NCBI RefSeq assembly: GCF_019457515.1
Contig: NZ_CP080421.1
Location: forward strand, 3,720,001-3,784,000
Direction: 5' to 3'
Length of the DNA stretch: 64,000 bases
Origin: Shewanella mesophila
GTDB taxonomy: Bacteria > Pseudomonadota > Gammaproteobacteria > Enterobacterales > Shewanellaceae
Shown here in pieces: positions 46,347 to 54,434 of this stretch. How positions within the stretch are numbered: position 1 is the first letter of the stretch; each line of letters starts with the position of its first letter. A program made the position numbers and the translations under genes. The notes under the pieces are model-generated. The model was given only the letters and a program-made list of their open reading frames with translations, did no database searches and was not told the origin of the DNA.

Positions 46347-46366
46347 GAAAGGGTTAAGCCGGTAAA

Positions 46367-47755
46367 CTAATATCCATGTTGACTAACCTCAGGCCAATGC
46401 TTGTCCACTTCTTCCTTAATAAAGGATTGCTTTTGTTCAGTTAATTTTTCCAACTCTATACCAACTGCTTGCTGGGCACTCTCTTTGGTTGAGATGTCAG
46501 GATAATCGACCTGCTTGACCTCTAGCATACTTAACACCTCAGCCAAGGCGTTTCGAGCATAACTGGCCTGCTTGATTGCAGTATCGAGCAGCTCATTGCC
46601 CTCTTGTGGATTATGGGCATATAAACCGTGTGACGACATGGCAAAGTCCCAGCGCCATTGGGCGTGGCGAATGGCCATTATGGCATCATTCATGATTGGC
46701 CAACTCGCTCCCGCATCCCATGCGGCACCCGCTTCATAGTGGGCCTTAACCAGAAGTTGCTCAACTTCTCGGGCTTTAGCATCAATCTGCGCTTTACCCG
46801 ATTCCAGCTTGGTCATTAGGGCTTGCTTGTCTGTGTGACAGCCTTGGCAAACCGTATCATAGTTAGGTAATGCCTTACCTACCTGATGATTGGTGAAGGT
46901 TTTACCTTTACTATCGGCCGATTGCGGCATATGACAACTAACACAGCTGACACCAGCTTTGGCATGCTCACTGCGACTCCAATGCTCAAACTCTGGATGA
47001 CGCGCCTTTAAGATTGGCGTTTTAGAAATGGGATGGATCCATTCATAGAAACGACGAGTATCGTAGTACTTCTCTATAAGATCGGCCGTACTACCAAAAA
47101 TCCATGGGATGTTAACCTTATTACTGCGTTCTGGCTGAAAGTAATAGGTCACATGGCACTGACCACAAACTTGCGAACCTTGCATATTACTGTCTTGCTT
47201 TTCGAATGGCAGGTGCACCTTAGTCATCGCATCTTGAGCATGAGGGCGAGGCAAAGTGAGCTTCGCAGACCCTTTAACATGACAGTCCGTACAGTAAACA
47301 ACGCTGTTCATCTCCTTGCCAAGATCGGTAAAGTTCTTTGCCGAGAATCCCTCGACACCTAGCTCACCGATTAGGCGCGGTACATCGGGTGATTTACAGG
47401 TCCAGCAACTCGCTGACAAGCCTTTTTGTCCCTCGGTGGGCGCAACGCCTGTTCGTAACGTATGGCTGACATCGGCGACAGCAAAATGGTGACCGCGAGG
47501 GCTATGGTACTCTTTGGCATAAGCTGAACCCGCCCATAAGATGATCGCGGCTGGATAACTCGCGAGCATATCGCTACGTTCCTGCAGCTTGGAGGTGGCC
47601 AACCAGCTCGCATATTGATTCGGGAATTTCACCTGCATCAGCTCTGGGGTAACAAGATCTTGCCCTGCCATACTCTTGGTCATCGGCAGCAGTATGGCTA
47701 AGATTACGATCGCAAACGGCCTAAAAAAACGAAATATCGAACGATGGGTTATCAT
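46367..47755 (-). CDS. nrfA: Pentaheme cytochrome c nitrite reductase, NrfA-like
   Basis: 462 residues from the ATG at 47755 (GGAAAG upstream; begins a signal peptide cleaved near S-M-A-G). The first heme has the diagnostic C117-W-T-C-K121 with lysine as ligand. Four C-x2-C-H sites follow at C155, C197 and near 'GVSCVSCHMP' and 'CQGCHTDK'. R170 in 'TLPRPHAQDAM' and Y204/Y205 after heme 3 match the catalytic Arg and Tyr. NrfA reduces nitrite to ammonium and can reduce NO. It follows nnrS on one transcript rather than nrfB/nrfH, unlike the usual respiratory locus. The frame is open 21 codons upstream. Confidence 0.9.
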   Translation of the reverse strand: MITHRSIFRFFRPFAIVILAILLPMTKSMAGQDLVTPELMQVKFPNQYASWLATSKLQERSDMLASYPAAIILWAGSAYAKEYHSPRGHHFAVADVSHTLRTGVAPTEGQKGLSASCWTCKSPDVPRLIGELGVEGFSAKNFTDLGKEMNSVVYCTDCHVKGSAKLTLPRPHAQDAMTKVHLPFEKQDSNMQGSQVCGQCHVTYYFQPERSNKVNIPWIFGSTADLIEKYYDTRRFYEWIHPISKTPILKARHPEFEHWSRSEHAKAGVSCVSCHMPQSADSKGKTFTNHQVGKALPNYDTVCQGCHTDKQALMTKLESGKAQIDAKAREVEQLLVKAHYEAGAAWDAGASWPIMNDAIMAIRHAQWRWDFAMSSHGLYAHNPQEGNELLDTAIKQASYARNALAEVLSMLEVKQVDYPDISTKESAQQAVGIELEKLTEQKQSFIKEEVDKHWPEVSQHGY

Positions 47756-47824
47756 AGTTAACTTTCCAAATGTAGGCGCTATAGTGGGTTCGTAACCCAC
47801 AATATTAATCATGCTCAACTCAGA

Positions 47825-49036
47825 CTAACCAGGCCGACCATCGACTCTAGGTTTTGTCAAAATAGGCGCATACCACCAAACAAAGAGGCCAAAGGCTAAG
47901 GTCCAGCAGGTCGCCGCAGCCCAAAGCCAAAACTGCGAATATTGAGGCCATAGCAGTGGCATTACCGCTCGAAGCACGGCCGCTACAATCAGGGCTACAA
48001 AGGCGATACTCATATTAGGCCCTTGATAGATATTACGACTAGTATGGCCTAGTGATACGCGAGAGATCATCGACAAGCAGATCGCGGCTAACGTACCGAT
48101 AGCAAATAGATGCAATAGTTGACGATAGGCATTTTCATCATGGATATTCCATGCAAGCGCAGCCAAAGTTATTGGCAAGAATAGATAGGCGCTATGCAGT
48201 GACCATAACAAAGGCTCACCCAAGGTTTTATGAGGATACCAACGTGACCAGCGAATAAGATGCAGTAACGCAGCCAAAGCCAATAAACCTTGCTCTATAC
48301 CTAGAGGTAAGAACTTAGCTATTCCTTGGAACACGAATGTGAGCATCAATATGATCAAACCAATATCGACCGCTTTAATGGGATCAGGTTTTGTCTGCTT
48401 AAGCCGCATTGCAGTAAAGAAGGGAATAACCCGACCACCGACAACAGTGATAATGAGTCCAAGCCACCACAACATCCCCTGCCATATATGCTGGCTTAAG
48501 GTAAAGTTACGCTCACTAAGCGCATAATAACTCAGTAAATTAATGCCTGTCGCCAATAGCAGCATTATTGGAAAACCAATGTTGTTCCACTGCTTAACCT
48601 TAAAAATGCAACGCCATAGGGTAAACGCCGAGATCATCAAAAATAGTGAATCAAATAGTGCTGGCAGCCAAATAGGCATTTCGAACGGCATGAGCAATAA
48701 CACGCGCGCCATTAACCAGCATCCAAAAGTCATCGCCAAAGGCCAACCTTTTAAACTCGGTTGATTAGTCCAAGTTTGTACCGCGGTCAGCAGAAAGCCG
48801 CATACTATGGCTAATGCAAAACCAAATAACATCTCGTGTGGATGCCACCATAAAGGCACGACTTTTACCCAAAACTGATCTTGAAAAACACTATATTGTG
48901 GCAAAAACCAACTTATGATCCATATGGGGATATAGAGCATTGCAACACTGGCACCACCGAGAAAAAACGGCCTAAAGCCTAGACGCCAAATTGCAGGGGT
49001 CTTTTCCACTTCACTAGGGTCATCAATATTTAACAT
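47825..49036 (-). CDS. nnrS: NnrS family heme-copper membrane protein
   Basis: 403 residues with about 12 hydrophobic helices. 'LGFRPFFLGGASVAMLYIPIW' at the N-terminus and 'WWHPHEMLFGFALAIVCGFLLTAVQTW' (about 60-86, with the conserved H-P-H-E-M) are NnrS hallmarks. In Vibrio cholerae NnrS protects against NO stress and is part of the NsrR regulon. An NsrR-type site lies 23 bases upstream of its start, and nrfA follows 69 bases downstream. Confidence 0.92.
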   Translation of the reverse strand: MLNIDDPSEVEKTPAIWRLGFRPFFLGGASVAMLYIPIWIISWFLPQYSVFQDQFWVKVVPLWWHPHEMLFGFALAIVCGFLLTAVQTWTNQPSLKGWPLAMTFGCWLMARVLLLMPFEMPIWLPALFDSLFLMISAFTLWRCIFKVKQWNNIGFPIMLLLATGINLLSYYALSERNFTLSQHIWQGMLWWLGLIITVVGGRVIPFFTAMRLKQTKPDPIKAVDIGLIILMLTFVFQGIAKFLPLGIEQGLLALAALLHLIRWSRWYPHKTLGEPLLWSLHSAYLFLPITLAALAWNIHDENAYRQLLHLFAIGTLAAICLSMISRVSLGHTSRNIYQGPNMSIAFVALIVAAVLRAVMPLLWPQYSQFWLWAAATCWTLAFGLFVWWYAPILTKPRVDGRPG

Positions 49037-49058
49037 CTATCTTGCTCCGCCAACAAAT

Positions 49059-49081
49059 AACAATCATATAAAATGCATCTT
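49059..49081. promoter_or_regulatory. NsrR-type operator upstream of nnrS-nrfA
   Basis: The right half AAATGCATCTT is an exact match to the NsrR consensus half-site; with one central base the left half AACAATCATAT matches in about 7 of 11 positions. It is placed between the nnrS start and the divergent thioredoxin-like gene. Confidence 0.7.
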
Positions 49082-49241
49082 TATTATTGAGTATAATAAC
49101 CAGTGAAATAGGCTTCGACAATGGTTAAACGAAAGTATCTGAAGAAGTGTGAACCAAGCAGAGAAAATTAACCATAATTTTGGTTATATAGTGATGATAT
49201 TAAAACAAAAATACCTCTTTATAGGCATGTGAGAATAACAA

Positions 49242-49604
49242 ATGACGATCGAATCGATGTTGACAGCAAGGCACAGACAAATCTCAAATGACTCATTATC
49301 CGAGTTACAGCAAGTATTAACCCAACACCCAGCTGTAATGCTCTTATTTGGTGCGCCAAGCTGTGGAGTTTGCCAAAGTATCAAGCCACGCCTAGCGGCT
49401 ATGCTAAGCGATGACTTTCCCAAGATAAAATTTATCTATATCGATTGCGTCGCCCAACCCGACATAGCGGCAAGCCATAACGTGTTTGCCCTTCCCGTGG
49501 TGGAACTCTATTTTCAAGGGCAAGCTTTCGGGCGATTTTCCAAGGTGTTTTCAATGGTTGATGTCAAAGAGGCGATCGCTCGCCCCTACGGCCTGTTAGA
49601 TTGA
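49242..49604 (+). CDS. Thioredoxin family protein with C-G-V-C active site
   Basis: A 120-residue single-domain thioredoxin fold. The redox site is C41-G-V-C44 in 'LLFGAPSCGVCQSIKPRL', followed by 'FIYIDCV' and the cis-proline region 'VFALPVVELYFQG'. C-G-V-C differs from the C-G-P-C of standard thioredoxin, pointing to a specialised role. There is no signal peptide, so it is cytoplasmic. Divergent from nnrS and sharing its control region; convergent with the NifX-like gene. Confidence 0.85.
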   Translation: MTIESMLTARHRQISNDSLSELQQVLTQHPAVMLLFGAPSCGVCQSIKPRLAAMLSDDFPKIKFIYIDCVAQPDIAASHNVFALPVVELYFQGQAFGRFSKVFSMVDVKEAIARPYGLLD

Positions 49605-49620
49605 TCTGGACTGCACTTAA

Positions 49621-50154
49621 TCAATTAACGATTCTAAAGCCTGAATAACTCACAGGCTTATCCGCTAATCCGTTAGGTTGACGCTGTTTATCAAGCAGAT
49701 GGGAGTGAGATTCATCAACTTTATCACCACAGCTACAGTCTCCTGCGCAACCGCCAGAGCTAGCACAACCGCCAGAGCTAGAGCAGCATCCGCCTTTCTT
49801 CTCATGATTGAGCGATCTGCGTCCTTGAGAGGCGTCGAGCAGTCGTAGATTGAGATCGCTCGTTGCCGTTAATAAGGATTCGATACTGTTAGTGTTATCA
49901 CCTTTACTCACACTAATGCCGGCGTCGAGTAGCTTACCCAGCATACGTTCCCCAATTTGCTGCACAATCACAATATCGGTTTTTTGTGCAACGATAAGGG
50001 TTAACATTGCTTTTTTAGCACTACAACCGCCCTCAATAGCAGGATTGTCAAAGCTAGTAATTAAGTGATGATATTCATTGAAAAAGCCGATTCGTTGGGC
50101 TTTAGAAAAATGAGCGGCAAGACGCCCCCGGCTCATAGGCATGGCGATAATCAT
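49621..50154 (-). CDS. NifX/NifB-type dinitrogenase cofactor-family protein with Cys-rich tail
   Basis: 177 residues. Residues 1-115 match the NifX/VnfX/MTH1175-like fold ('IIAMPMSRGRLAAHFSKAQRIGFF', 'DIVIVQQIGERMLGKLLDAGI'). Residues about 121-147 hold a Cys/Gly/Ser stretch with nine cysteines (G-G-C-C, G-G-C repeated, C-S-C-G), then a hydrophilic tail. No nif genes are present, so the role is outside nitrogen fixation, possibly holding a metal or Fe-S cluster (inference). It lies 9 bases downstream of the DUF134 gene, a pairing common in anaerobes. Confidence 0.8.
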   Translation of the reverse strand: MIIAMPMSRGRLAAHFSKAQRIGFFNEYHHLITSFDNPAIEGGCSAKKAMLTLIVAQKTDIVIVQQIGERMLGKLLDAGISVSKGDNTNSIESLLTATSDLNLRLLDASQGRRSLNHEKKGGCCSSSGGCASSGGCAGDCSCGDKVDESHSHLLDKQRQPNGLADKPVSYSGFRIVN

Positions 50155-50163
50155 AATGATTTC

Positions 50164-50448
50164 CTATTGTTCTGGCTGAGGCAGCAAGAGTGCATGCCCC
50201 TGAGTAATAGCTGTTGCTACCTTTTTACGTGCGCTCGCCAATAGATTGCCAAAAGTTTGTCTAGAGATCCCCATAGACGCCGCCGCGTCTAACTGACTCA
50301 ATTTCTGTACGTCGCCTAAATTCAGCGCCTCAAACTCATCAGCCTCAAGCTGGATCTTGGTTAATTCATTCGATGCGATACCATTGGGCTTAAACATACT
50401 GCAAGGTGCGCAGCAGGAAAGCTGACGACATTTTTTGGGTCTGGACAT
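50164..50448 (-). CDS. DUF134 family HTH protein
   Basis: 94 residues. 'RPKKCRQLSCCAPCSMFKPNG' at the N-terminus gives the Cys cluster of DUF134, and 'LSQLDAAASMGISRQTFGNLLASARKKVATAI' is a sigma-region-4-like helix-turn-helix. It is probably a regulator sensing metal or an Fe-S cluster, and often sits beside NifX-like genes as here. It has an unusual upstream region with 15-bp repeats. Confidence 0.85.
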   Translation of the reverse strand: MSRPKKCRQLSCCAPCSMFKPNGIASNELTKIQLEADEFEALNLGDVQKLSQLDAAASMGISRQTFGNLLASARKKVATAITQGHALLLPQPEQ

Positions 50449-50507
50449 ACTTGGCCTATATATAAAATTAAGGCGTTTATCTGTAAATCACACAAGCTCA
50501 CATTCAA

Positions 50508-50597
50508 ACTTAATCTCAATGAACTTAGTCTCAATGAACCTTGTCTCAAAAAGCCTAGTCTCGATAGACTGAACCTGAGTAAACTGAATCGCGATAA
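50508..50597. repeat. Six imperfect 15-bp tandem repeats upstream of the DUF134 gene
   Basis: Contiguous units ACTTAATCTCAATGA, ACTTAGTCTCAATGA, ACCTTGTCTCAAAAA, GCCTAGTCTCGATAG, ACTGAACCTGAGTAA and ACTGAATCGCGATAA. The first two differ by one base and decay increases rightward. Read on the plus strand the period is five codons with Leu at a fixed place, like a pentapeptide-repeat remnant, but no start codon is present. Confidence 0.8.
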
Positions 50598-50602
50598 ACA
50601 AC

Positions 50603-50638
50603 ACTCTTAGTTATTGGCGCACGCCAATAACTAAGAGT
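50603..50638. repeat. Perfect 17-bp inverted repeat with 2-base centre
   Basis: ACTCTTAGTTATTGGCG, CA, then the exact reverse complement. It abuts the 15-bp repeats and lies about 115 bases beyond the ppiB stop. It may act as a ppiB terminator although the T run is poor on both strands. No gene is visible in 50449-50751. Confidence 0.85.
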
Positions 50639-50751
50639 TTGTGCTTGTTACCACTAAGAAACTGTGCCAAATGTCACAATCAGAAGATTTACACTGATAC
50701 GTCATTAATGGCGTTAATGATCTAACCCCATTTATTTGGATAAGTGCCTGT

Positions 50752-51249
50752 TCAATCTTCCTTAATCGTTACCTTCTCGACAAGAATGACATCGACAGGC
50801 ACGTCATCATGCTCACCTTTAGAGCATGTTTTAACTTTCGCAATCTTGCTGACCACATCCATCCCCGCAGTAACCTGACCAAATACCGCATAGCCCCACC
50901 CCACATTGGTTGTCGCAGTGTGATCCAAAAAACTGTTATTGGCTAAGTTGATGAAAAACTGCCCTGTGGCCGAGTGAGGCGCATCGGTGCGGGCCATGGC
51001 GATTGACCCTTTGACATTTTTAAGACCACGGTTGGCCTCATTAACGATAGCAGCACGCGTAGGTTTCTCATCCATATCGGCGGTAAATCCACCCCCTTGG
51101 ATCATAAATCCTTTGATCACGCGGTGAAAAATAGTGCCCTCAAAGAATCCCTCTTGGCAATATTTAAGAAAGTTCTTCGAACTGACGGGCGCATGCTCCA
51201 TATCAAGCTCGATTTCGATATCGCCAAAATTGGTAGTAAAAATAATCAT
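50752..51249 (-). CDS. ppiB: Peptidyl-prolyl cis-trans isomerase B (cyclophilin)
   Basis: 165 residues from the ATG at 51249 (MIIFTTNFGDIEIELD); the frame is open 41 codons further upstream but that part is not cyclophilin-like. Catalytic-site blocks 'GTIFHRVIKGFMIQGG' (Arg, Phe, Met, Gln) and 'SATGQFFINLANNSFLD' are present. 'AVFGQVTAGMDVV' closes the fold. No signal peptide, so it is the cytoplasmic PpiB type. The ribosome binding site is weak. Confidence 0.95.
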   Translation of the reverse strand: MIIFTTNFGDIEIELDMEHAPVSSKNFLKYCQEGFFEGTIFHRVIKGFMIQGGGFTADMDEKPTRAAIVNEANRGLKNVKGSIAMARTDAPHSATGQFFINLANNSFLDHTATTNVGWGYAVFGQVTAGMDVVSKIAKVKTCSKGEHDDVPVDVILVEKVTIKED

Positions 51250-51590
51250 AAGAATAGACTCAACTGCTGCATTTACATTTCGAACAAGTATACCTGCGGT
51301 TTCGCTCCCCAAGTAAAGAAACATACGCAACACCACAGCTAAGTTTTCCGCTCGACTCGCAGCTAAAGGCATGCTCTATCGGCTATCTACACCAACACAT
51401 TAAGCCAAACACGAAAAAAGCCGACTCAAATCGGTATCAAGTTGCTCAATTTAGTCCCACTTAGCACTACATATATTCACTAATGGGTTACTCTTAATAA
51501 AGTGGTATTCAAACATTCCAACACTGAGTCTAAGACAGGCACTATACTGAATTAACGTTAGAATCTAACTGACGACTAGAGGACTTTTAT

Positions 51591-53483
51591 ATGCGATCAA
51601 CGCTCAAAACCCGTCTGCTATTTAGCAGTCTATTCGCGGTACTTATTACCGTTTCTGTCTTGGTTGTTATCTCAAGTTATTTCATTAGAAATAATGCGCT
51701 CGATAATACCCAACAAGAGATTGATCAACTCGCCAACACCTTCGCTCAAGGCATTGGTGAATGGATTCAAGATAGGAAAAATGCGATATCAAGCCTTAAG
51801 CAAACCATTGAAACAGATCCTGATCGCGACTTAGTCCCCTATCTTCTGCAGACTCATATCGCGGCTGGATTTGGTCTGACCTACTTTGGTGATGAACAAG
51901 GCAACATGTATCGCCAAGATCCCAAGCTTAACAAGGCCGGTTACGATCCCAGAGTAAGGCCTTGGTATCAAGGTGCCAAAGCTGCAGGAATGATGATCAT
52001 GACTGCGCCCTATGTCAGCGCAACCTTAAAAAAACAAGTCGTTACCATAGCCGATCCAGTCATGATCGATGGCCGTCTATATGGCGTCGCAGCCGCCAAC
52101 CTGACCATAGGTCAATTAACTGATGCAGTGCAAAAACTTAAAGTTCCTGGCAAAGGTTATTCCATGATGGTCGACAACGCGGGACTCATCATTAGCCATC
52201 CCAATAGTCAGCTTAATAACAAGCAGTTGAACGAGGTTGATCCAAGTTTTACAACCAGTTGGTTATCGCAACGCGCTAACGCCAGCACAATGGAAGAACG
52301 CAAGCTGAACGACTCAACATCGCTAATATATGTTGCAACGATTCCCAACACCGATTGGGCGATTATTTTCGTAATGAATAAGCAAGAGATCATGTCTCAA
52401 GCCACCAATTTAGCCTGGTGGATGTCTATGATGGGTCTCGCGTTATTGGCGCTATTTGGTCTAGTACTTATTGCCATCTTCAAAATTCAATTTAGAGATC
52501 TTGAACGAGTAGCACTGGCACTCAATGACATTGCAGAAGGAGATGGCGATTTAACGGTACGTATTAAAACCGCTAATGCTCATGATGAAATTGGTATGCT
52601 CGCCTCTGGCTTCAACCGCTTTGTTGAACGACTTCACGGCATGATATCTCGCATGCATAATATTGCAGGTCAATTAGAACACCAAGCTCAAGGAACGAGC
52701 ACGTCAGCAACCGAAAATAGCCAAAGAATTGAAATTCAGCAAGATGAGGTGACCATGGTCGCAACAGCCGTAACAGAAATGGCCAGCGCGACAGAAGAGA
52801 TTGCTAATAATGCAGAGCATACAGCGCATACAGCGCAAGATGCCGTTGGTCTTTCTGAACATGGTCAAAATCAGGTGATGCAAAGCCAGCAATCCATTCG
52901 TAATTTAGCCAGCGAAGTTGAAACAGCCAGCCATATCATTGGCGAATTAAACGAGCACTCGCAAAAAATCAACAGCATCCTGTTAACGATTAGCGGTATT
53001 GCTGAGCAAACCAACTTGTTGGCACTCAATGCAGCCATTGAAGCGGCCCGTGCGGGTGAGCAAGGTCGTGGATTTGCCGTTGTTGCCGATGAAGTACGTG
53101 TACTATCCCAGCGCACTCACTCGTCGACGCAAGAGATCCAAGGCATGATTGAAACCTTGCAGCAAACAGCAGGTAAAGCCGTTAAATCGATGAGTCAGAG
53201 CCATGAAATGGCTGAAACTAGTGTTAACGATGCAAATTCTGCCAGTGAAAGCTTGCTGCAGATTAGCCAAGCGATTAACGACATCTCTAACATGGCGAGT
53301 CAAATAGCCACGGCAGCGGAGGAGCAGACTTCTGTAACCAGCGAGATCAACCGCAACACAGAGTCGATAAGAGAAGTTTCAGAAAATCTCTCTACCGAGG
53401 CACAAACCTCCATGAGACAAGCTCAAGAATTGGCACAATTAGCCGCGTCTCTGCAACAGGAAGTCAATCGCTTTAAGCTGTGA
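51591..53483 (+). CDS. Methyl-accepting chemotaxis protein with dCACHE sensor
   Basis: 630 residues. TM1 at about 12-32, a periplasmic double-CACHE domain (33-275) with the ligand-pocket segment 'DPRVRPWYQGAKAAG', TM2 at about 280-302, a HAMP domain (303-355), and a long cytoplasmic coiled coil. The signalling tip is 'GIAEQTNLLALNAAIEAARAGEQGRGFAVVADEVR'. CACHE domains of this type often bind amino acids or carboxylates; the ligand is unknown here. It stands alone with its own terminator. Confidence 0.93.
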   Translation: MRSTLKTRLLFSSLFAVLITVSVLVVISSYFIRNNALDNTQQEIDQLANTFAQGIGEWIQDRKNAISSLKQTIETDPDRDLVPYLLQTHIAAGFGLTYFGDEQGNMYRQDPKLNKAGYDPRVRPWYQGAKAAGMMIMTAPYVSATLKKQVVTIADPVMIDGRLYGVAAANLTIGQLTDAVQKLKVPGKGYSMMVDNAGLIISHPNSQLNNKQLNEVDPSFTTSWLSQRANASTMEERKLNDSTSLIYVATIPNTDWAIIFVMNKQEIMSQATNLAWWMSMMGLALLALFGLVLIAIFKIQFRDLERVALALNDIAEGDGDLTVRIKTANAHDEIGMLASGFNRFVERLHGMISRMHNIAGQLEHQAQGTSTSATENSQRIEIQQDEVTMVATAVTEMASATEEIANNAEHTAHTAQDAVGLSEHGQNQVMQSQQSIRNLASEVETASHIIGELNEHSQKINSILLTISGIAEQTNLLALNAAIEAARAGEQGRGFAVVADEVRVLSQRTHSSTQEIQGMIETLQQTAGKAVKSMSQSHEMAETSVNDANSASESLLQISQAINDISNMASQIATAAEEQTSVTSEINRNTESIREVSENLSTEAQTSMRQAQELAQLAASLQQEVNRFKL

Positions 53484-53501
53484 CCAACAACATCCATATG
53501 A

Positions 53502-53535
53502 AAAACCCGTTTATAATCATTTATAAACGGGTTTT
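53502..53535 (+). terminator. Terminator of the dCACHE chemoreceptor gene
   Basis: Fifteen-bp perfect stem AAAACCCGTTTATAA / TTATAAACGGGTTTT with a TCAT loop, 18 bases after the stop. Confidence 0.92.
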
Positions 53536-53678
53536 AACTTGCATTCGCTAACCGCCTATTGCTCAATAACTGACTTTACTCTAGATAGCTAAATATATAA
53601 AACTGAACAGCGGTGTTTAAAAGGGGCTGTCGAGTTACACCAATCAGTATAAAAACGTGATCCCATCGAGGCTTAAAT

Positions 53679-54311
53679 ATGACGAAAGATGATGTTTATT
53701 TCTATGAACCGAGTAAAGGGCACGGTCTAGCACACGATCCTCTCAATGCCATCGTCGGCCCAAGACCGATTGGATGGATAGCGTCTCATAATGGCAAAGG
53801 GCAACGTAACCTAGCACCATACAGTTTTTTTAATTGCTTCAACTATCATCCACCTATCATAGGCTTTGCCAGCGTGGGCTATAAAGATAGTGTCGCCAAC
53901 ATTATGGAAACTGGGGAGTTTGTCTGGAACCTTACAACCCGTCAATTAGCCGAAAAGATGAACCTAACCTCGGCAAACTTACCTCCTGAGGCCGATGAGT
54001 TTTCGTTTGCGGGACTCACGCCAACCCCGAGTGCCATAGTGAGTGTGGATCGCGTTAGCGAAAGCCCAGTCAATTTTGAATGTAAGCTGTCTCAATGCAT
54101 TCAGCTGCAATCGGCAACTGGTGACAATATCGATACTTGGTTGGTGCTTGGAGAGGTCGTAGCTGTCCATATTGCTAAACATCTACTGGATAATCATGGT
54201 ATCTATCAAACCGCATTAGCTCAGCCGATACTTAGGGCCGGAGGACCATCGGCTTACTATGGTATATCCGACGATTTGCGTTTCGACCTGCAGCGGCCTA
54301 AATCTCCTTAA
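53679..54311 (+). CDS. Flavin reductase-like FMN-binding protein
   Basis: 210 residues with a split-barrel flavin-binding fold. 'AIVGPRPIGWIASHNGKGQRNLAPYSFFNCFNYHPPIIGFA' is the N-terminal signature of the DIM6/NTAB flavin reductase family. 'GEFVWNLTTRQLAEKMNLTS' follows. The substrate is unknown; members reduce FMN or carry out related reactions. Single gene. Confidence 0.88.
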   Translation: MTKDDVYFYEPSKGHGLAHDPLNAIVGPRPIGWIASHNGKGQRNLAPYSFFNCFNYHPPIIGFASVGYKDSVANIMETGEFVWNLTTRQLAEKMNLTSANLPPEADEFSFAGLTPTPSAIVSVDRVSESPVNFECKLSQCIQLQSATGDNIDTWLVLGEVVAVHIAKHLLDNHGIYQTALAQPILRAGGPSAYYGISDDLRFDLQRPKSP

Positions 54312-54380
54312 TCAATAAAAGTTGCCTCAATCGCTTAAAAGCTTCCTTCGTCGAGCAAACATGGCCTTAGGTAATCAAAA

Positions 54381-54413
54381 AAGCCGCCCAATAGGCGTCA
54401 TATTGGGCGGCTT
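54381..54413. terminator. Bidirectional terminator between the flavin reductase gene and cstA
   Basis: Thirteen-bp stem AAGCCGCCCAATA / TATTGGGCGGCTT with a 7-base loop; the minus strand continues into a TTTTTT run, serving cstA. Confidence 0.9.
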
Positions 54414-54434
54414 GTTCAAACACTATGGGGTTCG

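Noticed and set aside
50752..51372. ppiB with a 41-residue N-terminal extension
   Set aside because: The extra residues are not cyclophilin-like and the canonical start is at 51249.
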